In this document: piece after piece, positions 1-10,300 of the stretch
How positions within the stretch are numbered: the first letter of the stretch is position 1
How the letters are laid out: every line of letters begins with the position of its first letter
NCBI GenBank assembly: GCA_028281445.1
Contig: JANQJW010000032.1
Coordinates: 1 to 64,000, forward strand
DNA from: Planctomycetota bacterium
Lineage (GTDB): Bacteria; Planctomycetota; PLA2; JAEUHO01
DNA length: 64,000 bases
Direction of reading: 5' to 3'
Program-made: the position numbers and the translations under genes
Notes under the pieces: generated by a model
What the model saw: only the letters and a program-made list of their open reading frames with translations
The model's database searches: none
What the model was told of the DNA's origin: nothing

Positions 1-78
1 GAGTCAGCCTTCGCTCCGCTCAGCCTGCCTCGGCAGGCATGGGACCTGGCGCCCGTTACGAGTTAGAAAGTGGCACGG

Positions 79-348
79 CTATTGGGGGCAGTTCACGGCG
101 AAGTGGAAGCTGTCTACATCGAGGGCGTCGTGGCACTCCGGTGCGCAGATGATGCGGCGGACCTGGATCTCGGCGTGATTGGGGACACGCCGCCGGAGCC
201 AACTTCGAGACTGGCCCTCTGCAAATCGATCGGCGTGGCTGCAGATGAGGATGACAGCTTCGTCCCCTGGGCTGAAACAACGCAGGGAGTCGAGGGAAGC
301 TCCCGGCGCTCGAACATCAAAGTCGACGTCCGATATCGGTGTCTGTCC
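79..348 (-). pseudogene. orphan open frame, possible gene remnant
   Basis: An open frame of about 90 codons runs on the minus strand to a TAG at 79-81. It has protein-like composition (for example CFSPGDEAVILICSHADRF and EIQVRRIICAPECHD) but no plausible start codon and a stop just upstream of its first codons. I do not recognise a family. It may be the 3' remnant of a gene, or chance. The overlapping plus-strand frame at 70-483 looks less protein-like. Bases 349-716 show nothing convincing. Confidence 0.25.
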
Positions 349-716
349 TCAGCGTGCGGCTACATCGAGCGCGTACTTCACACCTCCTCCACCGATACCC
401 CCCTAAACCTGATGATGCGGTCGTTCGCATCGTCGATTCCGTTGATCGACCGTGGACCACTCGCCGAGCTGGCACGTGCCTGACCCAGCTATCCGGATGC
501 TCTCGCGACGCGGACGTGCGAAGAGAATCTGGGCCGGTCATTGCGCGCGAGCGGTCGCGAGGAGGTGACGCTCCCGTCTCCGGCGCCCCGTCTCCTTGAC
601 TACGATTCGACACTCAGAGAGAGACCCGCTATGGCAAGAAAGGGCTACCCGGCCGAACGGATCATCCCAGCTTGTGACAGCAGGACCGTGCGGAACAGGT
701 ACAGGGGAGGAGGTTC

Positions 717-1730
717 ATGCGTGTACTCGTAGTTGGGGGTACTTCATTCATCGGGCGCGCCTTGGTCCTGCGTCTTCTCGCTGGCGGAAGTGAGGTCGCC
801 GTTCTCAATCGCGGCAAGACCGAGGACGATCTTCCGGCCGGTGTCGTCCGCATGGTCGGTGACCGCGATTCGCTTGGTGACTGTCGAGATGCGATCGAGC
901 GTTATGCGCCCTCGGTAGTTGTCCACAATGTTGTCGCGAATGAGAGACAGGCCAGGGTTTGGCTCGATGCCTGCTCTGGTATCGACGCTCGTCTGGTCAT
1001 GACAAGCAGCTGCGATGTCTATGCGGTGTATGGGCGCAGTAACGGCAGTGAGGAAGGTCCCGTGGACAATACGCCTCAGGCAGAGGACTCGCCGCTCCGG
1101 ACCGTGCTCTACCCTTACCGAGGCGAGGCCGAAGATGAGAGCGATCCTCGATGGCACTACGACAAGATCACTGCAGAGCAGGCCCTCCTCGGCGCCCACG
1201 ACGACGCCTGCGTCCTGCGTCTCCCCATGGTGCTGGGTCCACGCGACCCTCAGCATCGTCTGCGCGATCTACTCTCGGCGATGGATCGTGGGCGCCCGCA
1301 CATCGTGCATGACGATGGCTACGCCAACTGGCAGTCCACCTACGGCGACGTCGACAACGTAGCTGGCGCCATCACGGCAGCGTGTTCCGCCACGGAGCTC
1401 CCGAGCCGCACGTACAATGTGGGAGACGAAGTCCTACCAATCCGCGCGCTCGTCGATCACGTTGCCGCTTTCGCGGATTGGCGAGGGCGTTATCTGACTC
1501 CGTCTCGAGAGACGCTCCCGGACGCGCTAGTCGAGCCCTGGGATGTCCGGCACTGGCTCGTGATAGACACCGATCGCATTCGTGACGAGCTCGGGTGGGC
1601 CCCCGAGGTGGGCCTGCGCGATACCCTCGAGCGAACCCTGCGATGGGAGCGCGGCGCGAGCGAAGGTGCGCCGATCTTGGATCCCGAACGCGAAGCAGCT
1701 GAGGACGCCTGGGTCAAGATGCACGCCTAA
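717..1730 (+). CDS. NAD-dependent epimerase/dehydratase family protein (extended SDR)
   Basis: The 337-residue protein begins with a Rossmann nucleotide-binding motif (VVGGTSFIG, residues 5-13). It has a conserved MTSSCDVY strand and a YDKITAEQ segment in place of the usual YxxxK. Length and the C-terminal DELGWAP-type helix fit extended SDRs of the NAD-dependent epimerase/dehydratase group. The start is fixed by GGGGAGGAGG just upstream of ATG 717. The gene stands alone; its neighbours are other single accessory genes. The substrate cannot be read from the sequence; sugar-nucleotide modification or an RNA-binding CSP41-like role are both known in this superfamily. Confidence 0.8.
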   Translation: MRVLVVGGTSFIGRALVLRLLAGGSEVAVLNRGKTEDDLPAGVVRMVGDRDSLGDCRDAIERYAPSVVVHNVVANERQARVWLDACSGIDARLVMTSSCDVYAVYGRSNGSEEGPVDNTPQAEDSPLRTVLYPYRGEAEDESDPRWHYDKITAEQALLGAHDDACVLRLPMVLGPRDPQHRLRDLLSAMDRGRPHIVHDDGYANWQSTYGDVDNVAGAITAACSATELPSRTYNVGDEVLPIRALVDHVAAFADWRGRYLTPSRETLPDALVEPWDVRHWLVIDTDRIRDELGWAPEVGLRDTLERTLRWERGASEGAPILDPEREAAEDAWVKMHA

Positions 1731-1960
1731 GCCACGAGACTCAGAAGGAGCGGCAGCCGTGACTTGGGGGAGGACGGAACGACGGAGCCCCTGCGGACGG
1801 AGGGAGTCCGTGGGCAGACGCGCAGCTGCGCCGCGCCGCAATCGCGCCCAAGGTGCCCTTGAGCGCATAGCAGGGCAGCAGCCGAGGCAGGAAAAGCAAT
1901 CAAAAGGTTGCGCTTTCGGCCAGGGCGCCCCACACTCACACGCAACCAGGAGGTTGCACG

Positions 1961-2422
1961 ATGGACATGCACGTGGATCAGGACCGAATCGAGAGAGTCG
2001 TCGAGCTAGGCGCGCCCATTGAGCGTGTATGGCGAGCCCTTACGGATCACGAGGAGTTCGGGGCGTGGTTTCGCGTCCGACTCGATGGCCCCTTCGAGGT
2101 TGGGGCAACGAGTACGGGCCAGCTCACCTTCCCAGGCCACGAGGACGTGAAATGGGTGTCAGTGACCGAGGCGATGGAGCACGAGCGTCTATTCGCTTTC
2201 TCCTGGCCCCCCAGCTCAGCCGACCCGGACACTGCGTACGACCAGGATGCGAAGGTGCTGGTCGAGTTTCGGCTGGAGCCTACCGAGGAAGGCACACGCC
2301 TCACAATCACAGAGACGGGTTTCCTCCAGTTCCCGGCGTCGAAGCGACTAGAGGTTCTTCGTTCGTGTGCCGACGGCTGGGGGATCCAGGCAGGACACGT
2401 AGCCGCTTATGTCGAGGGCTAG
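1961..2422 (+). CDS. SRPBCC/AHSA1 (START-like) domain protein
   Basis: A 153-residue protein spanning one SRPBCC ligand-binding fold: an N-terminal helix-strand with APIERVWRALTDHEEFGAWF, the typical SFSW/WPP core and the C-terminal helix (VLRSCADGWGIQAGHVAAYV). ATG 1961 follows AGGAGG at good spacing. The end overlaps the next gene (ArsR-type regulator) by 14 bases, so the two are co-translated. ArsR-SRPBCC pairs are a recurrent bacterial arrangement in which the SRPBCC protein binds a hydrophobic ligand. The ligand here is unknown. Confidence 0.85.
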   Translation: MDMHVDQDRIERVVELGAPIERVWRALTDHEEFGAWFRVRLDGPFEVGATSTGQLTFPGHEDVKWVSVTEAMEHERLFAFSWPPSSADPDTAYDQDAKVLVEFRLEPTEEGTRLTITETGFLQFPASKRLEVLRSCADGWGIQAGHVAAYVEG

Positions 2423-2717
2423 TGTGTTCGCTGCGCTGGGTGACGCAACCCGACTCGAGCTAATCTTTCGATTGAGCGACGGAGTGTCGCGCTCCATCGT
2501 GCAGCTCGCGGGTGGGCTCGATCTAACGCGCCAGGGGATCACCAAGCACCTGTATGTACTGAAGCACGCCGGCCTGGTCTCCTGCGAGCGCATCGGTCGG
2601 GAGCAACGGTTCACGCTGGTGCCCGCTACGATCGCGGAGGCAAGGGACTACCTGGCGCACGCCACGGCGCAGTGGGATGAGGCCGTAAAGCGGCTGCGCG
2701 CGGCTGTCGAAGACTAA
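2409..2717 (+). CDS. ArsR-family winged-helix transcriptional regulator
   Basis: The 102-residue protein carries a complete ArsR winged helix: FAALGDATRLELIFRL (helix 1), the recognition helix region LTRQGITKHLYVLKHAGL, and a wing (SCERIGREQRFTLVP). No metal-binding cysteine pair of the CXC type is present, so it is more like the ArsR regulators that travel with SRPBCC proteins than a metal sensor. Its start codon lies inside the end of the SRPBCC gene, giving translational coupling. It probably represses its own operon. Confidence 0.88.
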   Translation: MSRASVFAALGDATRLELIFRLSDGVSRSIVQLAGGLDLTRQGITKHLYVLKHAGLVSCERIGREQRFTLVPATIAEARDYLAHATAQWDEAVKRLRAAVED

Positions 2718-2896
2718 CCAGGGCTACGGCAAGCGGCGCGAGGAAGACGGGGAACGGAATCGGATCGTGCGTGAAGGCGTCGATGCGGCGATCACCAGAT
2801 ACGCACCCCCGCCACTGGCCTCCATCGCATCGGGGGCGACATCTGCCGACAGTGGTCAAGAGCCACGGACTGGCGGTGGCGCATGCTCCGCGTGCC

Positions 2897-3430
2897 TCAC
2901 CCGCCGCCTGCGTCGGACTGTATCGCCCCCTGCTCCCCCGCAGCACAGGCTGGAGGCCGAGAAGGCCGATCCAGCGGGATTGCAGGCTCGTCCTCCCAAA
3001 GCACCGAGCAGATCCTCCATCCCGCAGATGTCCGGACCAGCTGTAACAGCTTCACTCCCCGTTGCTGGAACCACGCGCCCTGCATGCATCCGGACTTCTC
3101 GTAGAGAGATCGGCGCATTGCGATACCACCCACCACCGTGGTGCGCGACTCGACTTCGCGCTCGCTGAAGTTTGTGAGAGTGCCATCACTCAGGATCTGC
3201 TGACGAGATCGAAGGAATGACGGAAGCGCCTCCCCCAGATGCGACGGCCCACGTCTAGAGAAGAACACTGCCCTCGGAACGCACAGCTCTGTCAACGTGG
3301 AGAGGTCGCCCATCCGCTGTCCGTCGCGCAAGAACAACGCGAAGAAGTCCGCGCAGAGCTCATCGATCAGGTTGGTGTCGCACGCCGAGTCCTCGGGACC
3401 CGCTCCTTTCGAGGGCATCTCCTTCGCCAT
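2897..3430 (-). CDS. SnoaL/NTF2-like protein
   Basis: A 177-residue product from ATG 3430, chosen because GGAGG sits immediately upstream; the frame stays open further 5' but without a better signal. The region from about residue 20 to 135 reads as an NTF2-like alpha+beta cone: an N-terminal helix (DELCADFFALFL), a central ERE/ESRTTVVGGIAMRRSLYE strand pair and the characteristic C-terminal strand with GWRICSVLWEDE. This is typical of DUF4440/SnoaL proteins with unknown small-molecule substrates. The last 30 residues are Pro/Ala/Gly-rich and may be read-through sequence. Confidence 0.6.
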   Translation of the reverse strand: MAKEMPSKGAGPEDSACDTNLIDELCADFFALFLRDGQRMGDLSTLTELCVPRAVFFSRRGPSHLGEALPSFLRSRQQILSDGTLTNFSEREVESRTTVVGGIAMRRSLYEKSGCMQGAWFQQRGVKLLQLVRTSAGWRICSVLWEDEPAIPLDRPSRPPACAAGEQGAIQSDAGGG

Positions 3431-3470
3431 ACGAACTATCCTCCATGCGGTTCGACCGCTCAGCTCTACT

Positions 3471-4021
3471 TCACTCACCGGCGCCTTCGGGGGGATGCGA
3501 CAGATTGAGCACCATGTACTCCGCGTCCACGTACCGTTCACCCACCTTCAGATCGTTCTTCGCAACCGCGCCCTGGCTCACGAATCCACAGGCGCGATAG
3601 CAGTCCGCGGCGGATCCGTCTGCATGCAGAACCCAAAGATGGATCTGTTCAAGCCCAACAATCGCAATAGCCAGCTCCAGCGTTTGCTTCACCAGCTGAC
3701 GACCAATCCCGAGTCGTCTGAATCCTGGATCCACATACATGGCGTGGATCATCGCCTTGCGCCTTGCCTTGGAGCGCTGATCTCGCCGAAACTTCAGAAA
3801 GCCAATCAGCCTCCCTGAACTCGTCATCGCTCCAAGCATGAATCGATCCGGTGGGTCTCCGCAGACCGCCAATTCCTCTGCGAATGCTCGAAGGGGCTTC
3901 AGCGACTCGTCCTCGCAGGACTCGCGAGGACAGACTCCCTATGGCTAGAAAGCCGGAGCTCTCGATAGACCTCGACGTCAGCCGGATCGAGGCGGCGAAA
4001 TCTGACTGAGCTGAGCTTCAC
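3471..4021 (-). pseudogene. frameshifted GNAT acetyltransferase
   Basis: The N-terminus of a GNAT protein (VRFRRLDPADVEVYRELRL) is read from GTG 4021. It goes out of frame near 3930-3945 and the remainder (ESLKPLRAFAEEL, then the acetyl-CoA loop RRLGIGRQLV) continues in another frame to 3471. Joined, the pieces match the usual GNAT order and length, so one net frameshift separates them. It is either a recently inactivated gene or a sequence error. The 3' end overlaps the non-coding 5' side of the NTF2-like gene. Confidence 0.7.
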
Positions 4022-4439
4022 GCTTTCCTGCCACTTGGACCTCGGGACTCCGATCGCCACGCCGTCGAGCACCAATCGCCCCTTGCGCGGAGAGCGATTC
4101 AAGACTGTCCCACAGACGTAGGCCGAAATCAGGACCAGAGACGAGAATCGATGGAGGCCAGTTGGAACACCTAGCAGATGCCTAGAGCAGCTCTTCGAGC
4201 GGTGCGAGACGCGGACACACTCGTTTGATACTGACTCGCCCGAGCGATGACCTGCTCTCCAGAGTCTGGTCCAGACAGTGAGAGGGAGGTCACATGTGGA
4301 CCTTGACTTGACCTCCGGATAGACGGGATGCGAATGGCCCTGAAGACCGAAGAGGTGTCGCAGGCTGGTACGCGTATGCCCCAGCCGACTCGGGCGCCCC
4401 AAGAAGGCCGCAGTGCCAGGTGCCGGCGGCTACGGAGTC
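4022..4439. other. intergenic, no gene seen
   Basis: The frames in this 418-base stretch have low protein likeness on both strands. No RNA gene, repeat or clear terminator is visible. Confidence 0.5.
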
Positions 4440-5699
4440 TTAAGCCGTTGAGAATCGCTCCTGGACTACGAAGTCGTCCTCTTCGAGCCGGAAAACACCG
4501 TCGGTCTGGCGGACCCAGAGCTCGTTCGTGATGATCCCGCGGCCAACGTTCATGCGCCACTCGGCGGAGAGACGCACCCGGTCGGCTGTCTCGACATTGA
4601 TCCGCACGTTGCTGTACACGAGGTCGGCAGCGCCAGTGCTCGAAACGAACTCGCGCCAGAAGGCCTCAATGGACTCCCGTCCGGAGAACTCCCCCATGGG
4701 CATCGCCCGCATGCGGGCGTGGTCGGCGTAGCCCTCTGCACACACGCTGACATTCCCTGCATTGAAACTCGATATCCACCGCCGGCTTGTCTCCTCAACT
4801 TCGGCTCGCGCCATCTGCGAGAGGATCGTTGTCAGAAGCGGATCGCCGTCCTCAGTCATGCGCTCAATTAGGTCCAGGTGGTCGCGCTCGTCGACGACAT
4901 GCAAGTGGCATACATGCCCCGCACGCAAGAGCTTCTCTTGATACGCCTTCGTCTGGCGAAAGAACTCCGGCGTGTCGTACTCCGGGAGGACCAGGTGCAG
5001 CGGGCACGTTGCGGTCGCAGGAGCTGGCAACACGTGCGGGCTGACCCGCTCGGCGTCCGCTATTGTCATCTTGATCTCGTCGTTCACGTAGCTGTCGACA
5101 AGGGGGCGCAGGTCAAACAGACCCGCCAGCGAGAAGACGGCGCGCAGTTTCGAACGGGCCGCTTCGGGCACACCGAGGGCCGACCAGTCCGTACGATGCA
5201 GCATCGCTGCCAAGTGCCCACCGGCAGAGTGCCCGATCACATACACCGACGGTGCACCCCGAATCACCGCCTCCTCGAGCACTGCGGCCAGGGCGAGTTC
5301 CATCTGGCGGACGATCGACTGCATGGGCATGCCGCTCTGCCAGTCCTGCGCCATGCGATAGCCGGGCATGACTACGGCGAAGCCCCGCGTATTGAAGGGT
5401 TCGGCCAAGAAGCCGAACTGTTCCCTGGAGAACCACTGCCACCAGCCACCGTGGATATAGACGACAATGGAGGCGTCCTCGGCAAGGCCTTCGGGACGGT
5501 AAACGTCCATCGTTCCCGCAAGATCGTCGGCTCCGAACGTTCGGATCTGCAGCTGCTCAGCCAGGCGAGCGCGGTACGCCTCACTTCGTGTCGTCGTAAG
5601 TTCGGCGTGCTTCGGAAGGAGATCATCCGTCGGCATGCGGCGAGTCCAGAGGATCGGATTGAACTGCTCGTCGGCCTCTGCGCGGGTGAACTGGATCAT
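4440..5699 (-). CDS. alpha/beta hydrolase fused to a SnoaL/NTF2-like domain
   Basis: The 419-residue protein has two domains. Residues about 40-290 are an alpha/beta hydrolase of the arylformamidase/esterase type: oxyanion-hole motif HGGWW (83-87), nucleophile elbow GHSAGG (Ser about 158), a late acidic residue in VLPEYDTPEFF and a catalytic His in DERDHLD. Residues about 295-419 form an NTF2-like (DUF4440/SnoaL) domain with RWISSFNAGN and the C-terminal strand VFRLEEDDFVVQERF. It is divergent from the GlxA-type regulator at 5788, which probably controls it. Hydrolase-NTF2 fusions are uncommon. The substrate is unknown; kynurenine-formamidase-like chemistry is only a resemblance. Confidence 0.8.
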   Translation of the reverse strand: MIQFTRAEADEQFNPILWTRRMPTDDLLPKHAELTTTRSEAYRARLAEQLQIRTFGADDLAGTMDVYRPEGLAEDASIVVYIHGGWWQWFSREQFGFLAEPFNTRGFAVVMPGYRMAQDWQSGMPMQSIVRQMELALAAVLEEAVIRGAPSVYVIGHSAGGHLAAMLHRTDWSALGVPEAARSKLRAVFSLAGLFDLRPLVDSYVNDEIKMTIADAERVSPHVLPAPATATCPLHLVLPEYDTPEFFRQTKAYQEKLLRAGHVCHLHVVDERDHLDLIERMTEDGDPLLTTILSQMARAEVEETSRRWISSFNAGNVSVCAEGYADHARMRAMPMGEFSGRESIEAFWREFVSSTGAADLVYSNVRINVETADRVRLSAEWRMNVGRGIITNELWVRQTDGVFRLEEDDFVVQERFSTA

Positions 5700-5759
5700 C
5701 GTGTGGCTCCGTTGTTGTGGATGCTCCAGATCCTAGGTATGACGGCCGCGGCGACCAGA

Positions 5760-5773
5760 TGGCAGAAATGCCA
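5760..5773. promoter_or_regulatory. inverted repeat between divergent hydrolase and AraC-type regulator
   Basis: A perfect 5-base inverted repeat with a 4-base spacer (TGGCA-GAAA-TGCCA) lies between the hydrolase start (5699) and the regulator start (5788). The position suits an operator for the divergent AraC-family protein, but the repeat is short and could be chance. Confidence 0.35.
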
Positions 5774-5787
5774 AAAAGAGGACTATT

Positions 5788-6744
5788 TTGGCCACACGTC
5801 GAATCCAGATCCTCGCTATCCCTTCAGTGTTCGACTCCGCGTTCTTCATCGTGCGCGACACGCTCGTTTCTGCGGCGCGGATCGCAGGCGACGGGCACTC
5901 CACCGTCGAAGTCGTCACACTGGATGGGCGTACCGTCCGCTCCGCTAGCGGCCAGTCCATACGACCAGAGCGGGCGGCCCAACGGACGCGCCCCGACCTC
6001 GTCGTCGTGCCGGGGTTCTCAGTCGGCGAAGACCCCTCCGACGTCCTGCGCTACCTGACCCGCACGCCCATCCGGCGCATCGTTCGGTGGCTGGGCGCGC
6101 AGTATGCTCGCGGAGCGACGCTCGCCACCGGATGTACTGGCGCGTGGCTCGTAGCGGAAGCCGGCGTTCTCGAGGGACAGGAGGCTACTACGACGTGGTA
6201 TCTCGCGCAGGCCTTCCGTGAGCGATTCCCGGGAGTCCGGCTCGTGGAGAGCAAGATGCTCACGCGCGCGGAGCGCGTCCTATGCTCGGGCGCGGCCATG
6301 GCCCACATGGACCTGGCTCTCTCGATCGTGGGCACGGCGTTCGACGCCGACACAAGCCGGCGCGTGGCGGCTGCACTACTCCTCGATCAACGACCCTCGC
6401 AAGCGCACTTCATGATCACAGATTTCATGGCGGAACGTAGCGGCGAGCTGCGCGTGATCGACACTTGGATCCGGGACAACCTCCACGAAGGCCTCAGCAC
6501 GGAGGATCTCGCCGCGGCCGTGCACCTCTCGCCCCGGACTCTCGCTCGGCGTGTGAAAGCCGCATCTGGACTGTCGCCTGGACGCTACGTGCAGCGCATA
6601 CGGGTCGAAGAGGCGGCGCGGCTGCTCCGGACAACCGATCTCTCGGCGGCTGAGGTTGCGCGCCGCGTGGGGTACGGTGACGCAGCCACGCTCCGGCGGC
6701 TTACGAAGCGGGCTCTCGGTCGCACGCCATCGGAGCTGCGGTAG
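5788..6744 (+). CDS. GlxA-family (DJ-1/PfpI + AraC) transcriptional regulator
   Basis: The 318-residue protein has an N-terminal DJ-1/PfpI-like domain (about 1-190; LVVVPGFSVGE, and the nucleophile-elbow-like TGCTGAWLVAEAGVL) and a C-terminal AraC double HTH (about 215-318; LSTEDLAAAVHLSPRTLARR and RVGYGDAATLRRLTKRALG). The start is probably TTG 5788, which has AGAGGA at proper spacing. It is divergently arranged with the hydrolase-NTF2 gene, typical of a local regulator. The N-terminal domain usually senses a ligand in this family. Confidence 0.88.
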   Translation: MATRRIQILAIPSVFDSAFFIVRDTLVSAARIAGDGHSTVEVVTLDGRTVRSASGQSIRPERAAQRTRPDLVVVPGFSVGEDPSDVLRYLTRTPIRRIVRWLGAQYARGATLATGCTGAWLVAEAGVLEGQEATTTWYLAQAFRERFPGVRLVESKMLTRAERVLCSGAAMAHMDLALSIVGTAFDADTSRRVAAALLLDQRPSQAHFMITDFMAERSGELRVIDTWIRDNLHEGLSTEDLAAAVHLSPRTLARRVKAASGLSPGRYVQRIRVEEAARLLRTTDLSAAEVARRVGYGDAATLRRLTKRALGRTPSELR

Positions 6745-7360
6745 AGCGCCACGGACCGAGAACGTGACCCCTGCAACGTTCTTTGGTCTAGCGTCGTGGC
6801 AGTGATCAAGGTTGCTGTTGAGGGGTCCTGAGGACCGATGAGGCGCCGTTGGTGAACGCCCGTAAGCCGCGTCTTGCCGCTGACCTGCGCACGCTCTCTT
6901 TCCCATCGCCACCCCAACGCGCCTTCCCACGCGTCCCAAACCTCGACGCTCTCTCCTGCAGCCCCCGACCGTCAGCTTGACAGGCCAGCAAGCCCACCCG
7001 CGAAGCCTCTACGCATCAAGAGGTTACGTCAGCTGCTCGGCGTGACTATGCCATGAATCGACATCTCTCGGTGCACGTCCTCGCACTTGGGTGCACCGAT
7101 CTGCCCGCAGCGCTGGGAGAGCTCTTCCTCGCCATGTCTCGTCCTCTCCTGATCGGTCAAATGTACCGACCAGGTGGCGCACTCAGATGGGGGCAGATCA
7201 TTCTAGTCAGCTAGTCAGTTCGAGGAGAGGAATCAACCAGTTCTTCTTGTATGCGCGCAAACCTGACCGCGGCGTCTCTCTTTCACGCTCTTCTTCCTAA
7301 GCGCACCATCACGTACCAGGGTCCGCAAGAGACCCGTCACGGAGGAAGGAGACCTCGTCG
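6745..7360. other. intergenic region at the edge of the GC-rich cluster
   Basis: No recognisable gene. A 53-codon frame at 7053-7214 (MNRHLSVHVLALGCTDL...) has no ribosome site and no recognisable family. A short tandem repeat CTAGTCAG x2 occurs near 7203-7218. From about 7300 the sequence becomes the leader of the downstream lipoprotein gene, with GGAGGAAGGAG just before its ATG. Confidence 0.4.
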
Positions 7361-10300
7361 ATGCGTTCCACTCGCTCGTTGTTCCAGGTCGCACTCTTCT
7401 CGATCTTGACGATATTCGCCGGCTGCGGCGGCGGCGGTGGTGGTGGTGACGGCGGCGGTGGCGGTGGCGGTGGCGGAGGAGGCTCCGGCAGCTCCGACGT
7501 CTACCCGCCTCTCTTCCGGGGCCTGCAGTCCATCGCGACCGCCGGCGGCGCCTCCGTGCGCATCGACTGGAAGGCCGGCGACGACGAGAGCGGCTCCGCA
7601 TCGCTCACCTACCGCGCCTACGCGGCGTCCACCTCGGGCGGCCAGGACTTCTCGTCGCCGGTGCTCACCACCGGCGCTGGCGAGACCTCGGCCATCCTCA
7701 CGAGCGCGACCACGCCGCTCGTCGCGGTCGGGACCACGGTCTTCCTCGTCGTTCGCGCGACCGACGCCGACGGCAACGAGGACCGGAACACGGTCGAGCT
7801 GCACGCCATCCCGGTGCCGGCCGGCAACGTCGCCTTCGTGAGCGACACGGCGGCCGGAGGGACGCTCGGCGATCCCTCCGATCCCTTCCCGACGATCCAG
7901 GAGGGCATCGACGCCGTCGAGGGCGCGGCAGGAGGCGTCGTGCTGGTCGACGCGGCCAACGGCGGGACTACCTACACGCCGGCGGCGGGGGGGCTCACCA
8001 TGGACACCACGGTCGGCACGATCGGCCTCTTCGGCGGCTTCGCGCGCTTTTCCACGCTCGGCCCAGGCGCGACCGGGGCGGACATCCTCGCCTCGCGCGA
8101 CGTGACTGGCAACGAGACGAGGATCGCGGGCGATGGAGCCGAAGAGCTGATCGACGTCGCCAACGCGCTCTCGCCGACCTACGTGGACGGCTTCACGTTC
8201 GATGAAACCCGTCCGGTGGACGACTCGATCACAGGAACGCTGGTGTTCGAGAAGGGCCGCACCGCCGTGCGCGGCATCGGGACCAGCTTCGGCAGCGAGC
8301 TTGGGGGCGGTGACGTCATCCGGCTCGAGGCGGGCGGCCCCTGCGTCCAGGTCGATTCCGTCCGAGGCGACGAACTCCTCCTGCTCTCCGTGGCCTATCG
8401 GGGCGAAAACGCCACCGGCGCCGCATCCGTGCTGGATGACTCCATTCGTGCGATCACGGCGACCGACGCCGCCGTCCAGATCTCCGGCAACCGCCTGCTC
8501 TGCGGGGCGGAGGTCCTCGCGGACACCACGACGACCACGACGCTGAGCCGGATCTCGTTCGTGGGCAACACCGTTCTCGATGCGGGGACGCGTGCGCTCA
8601 CGGTGGGCGGCGGCATCAGGAGTCTGCGGTTCGACGCCAACCACGTCACTGATCGCGGCCAGCCGCTCGAGCACGGCGAGACCGCGACCGGCTTCCTGCA
8701 CGTCGCCACGATCGGCTGCTCCGTGCACGTCGCGCAGAACCTGCTCGAGGACAACCGCGGCGGATTCGACGAGTCCTCGATGGTGGACCTGTCCTTCGCG
8801 CCGGCCGACCCGGCCACCGGCGGCGATCTCACGATCTTGATCGAGGGCAACGAGATGCGGAACCACTCCGGCAGCTCGGTCGACCTCGACAACATCGCGG
8901 ACGTCGGCGCCAACGGCAGCGTCGACCTGACGGTGCGCTTCAACATCTGCAACGGCCCGTCGGCGGACGGCGTCGAGATCACGACGATGGCCGGCGATCC
9001 CTTCCCGGGCGTCGACATCTCCGTCGCCGTGCACGACAACACGATCTCGAACACGGACAGCATCGGCATCGACATCGACGTCGGCGTGGCCGCCGGACGG
9101 ACGACCGACGTGAATCTGTCGGGCAACCTGCTGGCCATCGGCGAGAGCGAGATGATCGAGCTGCGGGACCAGAGGCCGGGGACGTCCGGCGCTTCGGACG
9201 GCGGCGTCATTACGATCAACATCTCGCGCAACATCGGCCTGGGCGGCTTCGAGGACCTCGAGACCGAGGTCGGCGTCGCGCCCAACGGCCGTACCCATCT
9301 GCAGGTCGTCGAGAACACCGTCCTTTCCTCCGAGGACATGGGCATGAACCTCGACCTCGAGAGCTACATCGGGTTGGCGGCAACGGACTACCCGTTCCCG
9401 AACGGCGTCTACTGCTTCAACCTGTTCAACAACGACATCGAGGGCCACGACGACGAAGGCGTCGAGATCGAGGACGCGCGTTCCGCGGGCTCGCTCGCGG
9501 TCGGCTACATCGGATTCAACTACATCCAGAGCGGCGCGGACGGCAACGACGGGGCGCTCGACTTCCGCCAGTTCGGGGCCGACGACTCCGGCTGGCTCAT
9601 CCATCGCAGCATGTTCGGCCTCGGCGGCTCCGAGGGCACGGAGGCGGGCATCGAGTTCGACCTGGATCCGAGCTCGGTCCGGAACGACCTATGGGTGATG
9701 AACTGCACCGCCACGCTCGCGAGCGGCGGCGGCTTCGAGTTCCACATCGACAGCGCCCAGGTGCAGTGCATCAACAACACCTGCGCGTTCAACGGAATCA
9801 ACGGCAACAGCAACGCCAATTTCGAGAACCACAACTCGTCCCCCGATGACGGCAACGGCCAAGTCTACATCCTGAACTGCATCGGCAGCCACGCGGGCGG
9901 CGGGAGCGGCGACTTCGACGTGATCGGCGGTTTCCGTCCGATCTACTCGCTCGCGCGTGACGACAGCCTCCCGGGCGGCCTCGGCAACCTGAGCGGCGAG
10001 CCCTTCTACGACGCCGACGTCACCAGCTTCCCGTTCCCGATCTCCAACCAGTACCTGACGACGCTCTTCCGCCTGCGCGACGGCTCGCCGGCGATCGACG
10101 CCGGCCACCCGGCCGCGCGGTACAACGATCCGGACGGCTCGCGCAACGACATGGGCGCGTACGGCGGCCCGGGCGCCGGCCCGATCGGCCCGACGGCCGC
10201 CGGTACGGCGGTTCCCTTCGTGTTCGTCTCGACCTACCCGTCGGTGAACCTGCACTCCGGATCGGTCCTCGTCGAGGACGACGACACGATCTGGTTCGGC

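Noticed and set aside
6833..6847. 15-base exact repeat GACCGATGAGGCGCC, also at 26072-26086
   Set aside because: A few 15-base matches are expected by chance in 64 kb; no structural context at either site.
7337..9604. 755-codon open frame antisense to the beta-helix lipoprotein
   Set aside because: Val/Arg/Asp/Ala-rich, low-complexity translation caused by GC-rich codon bias of the real plus-strand gene; no family features.
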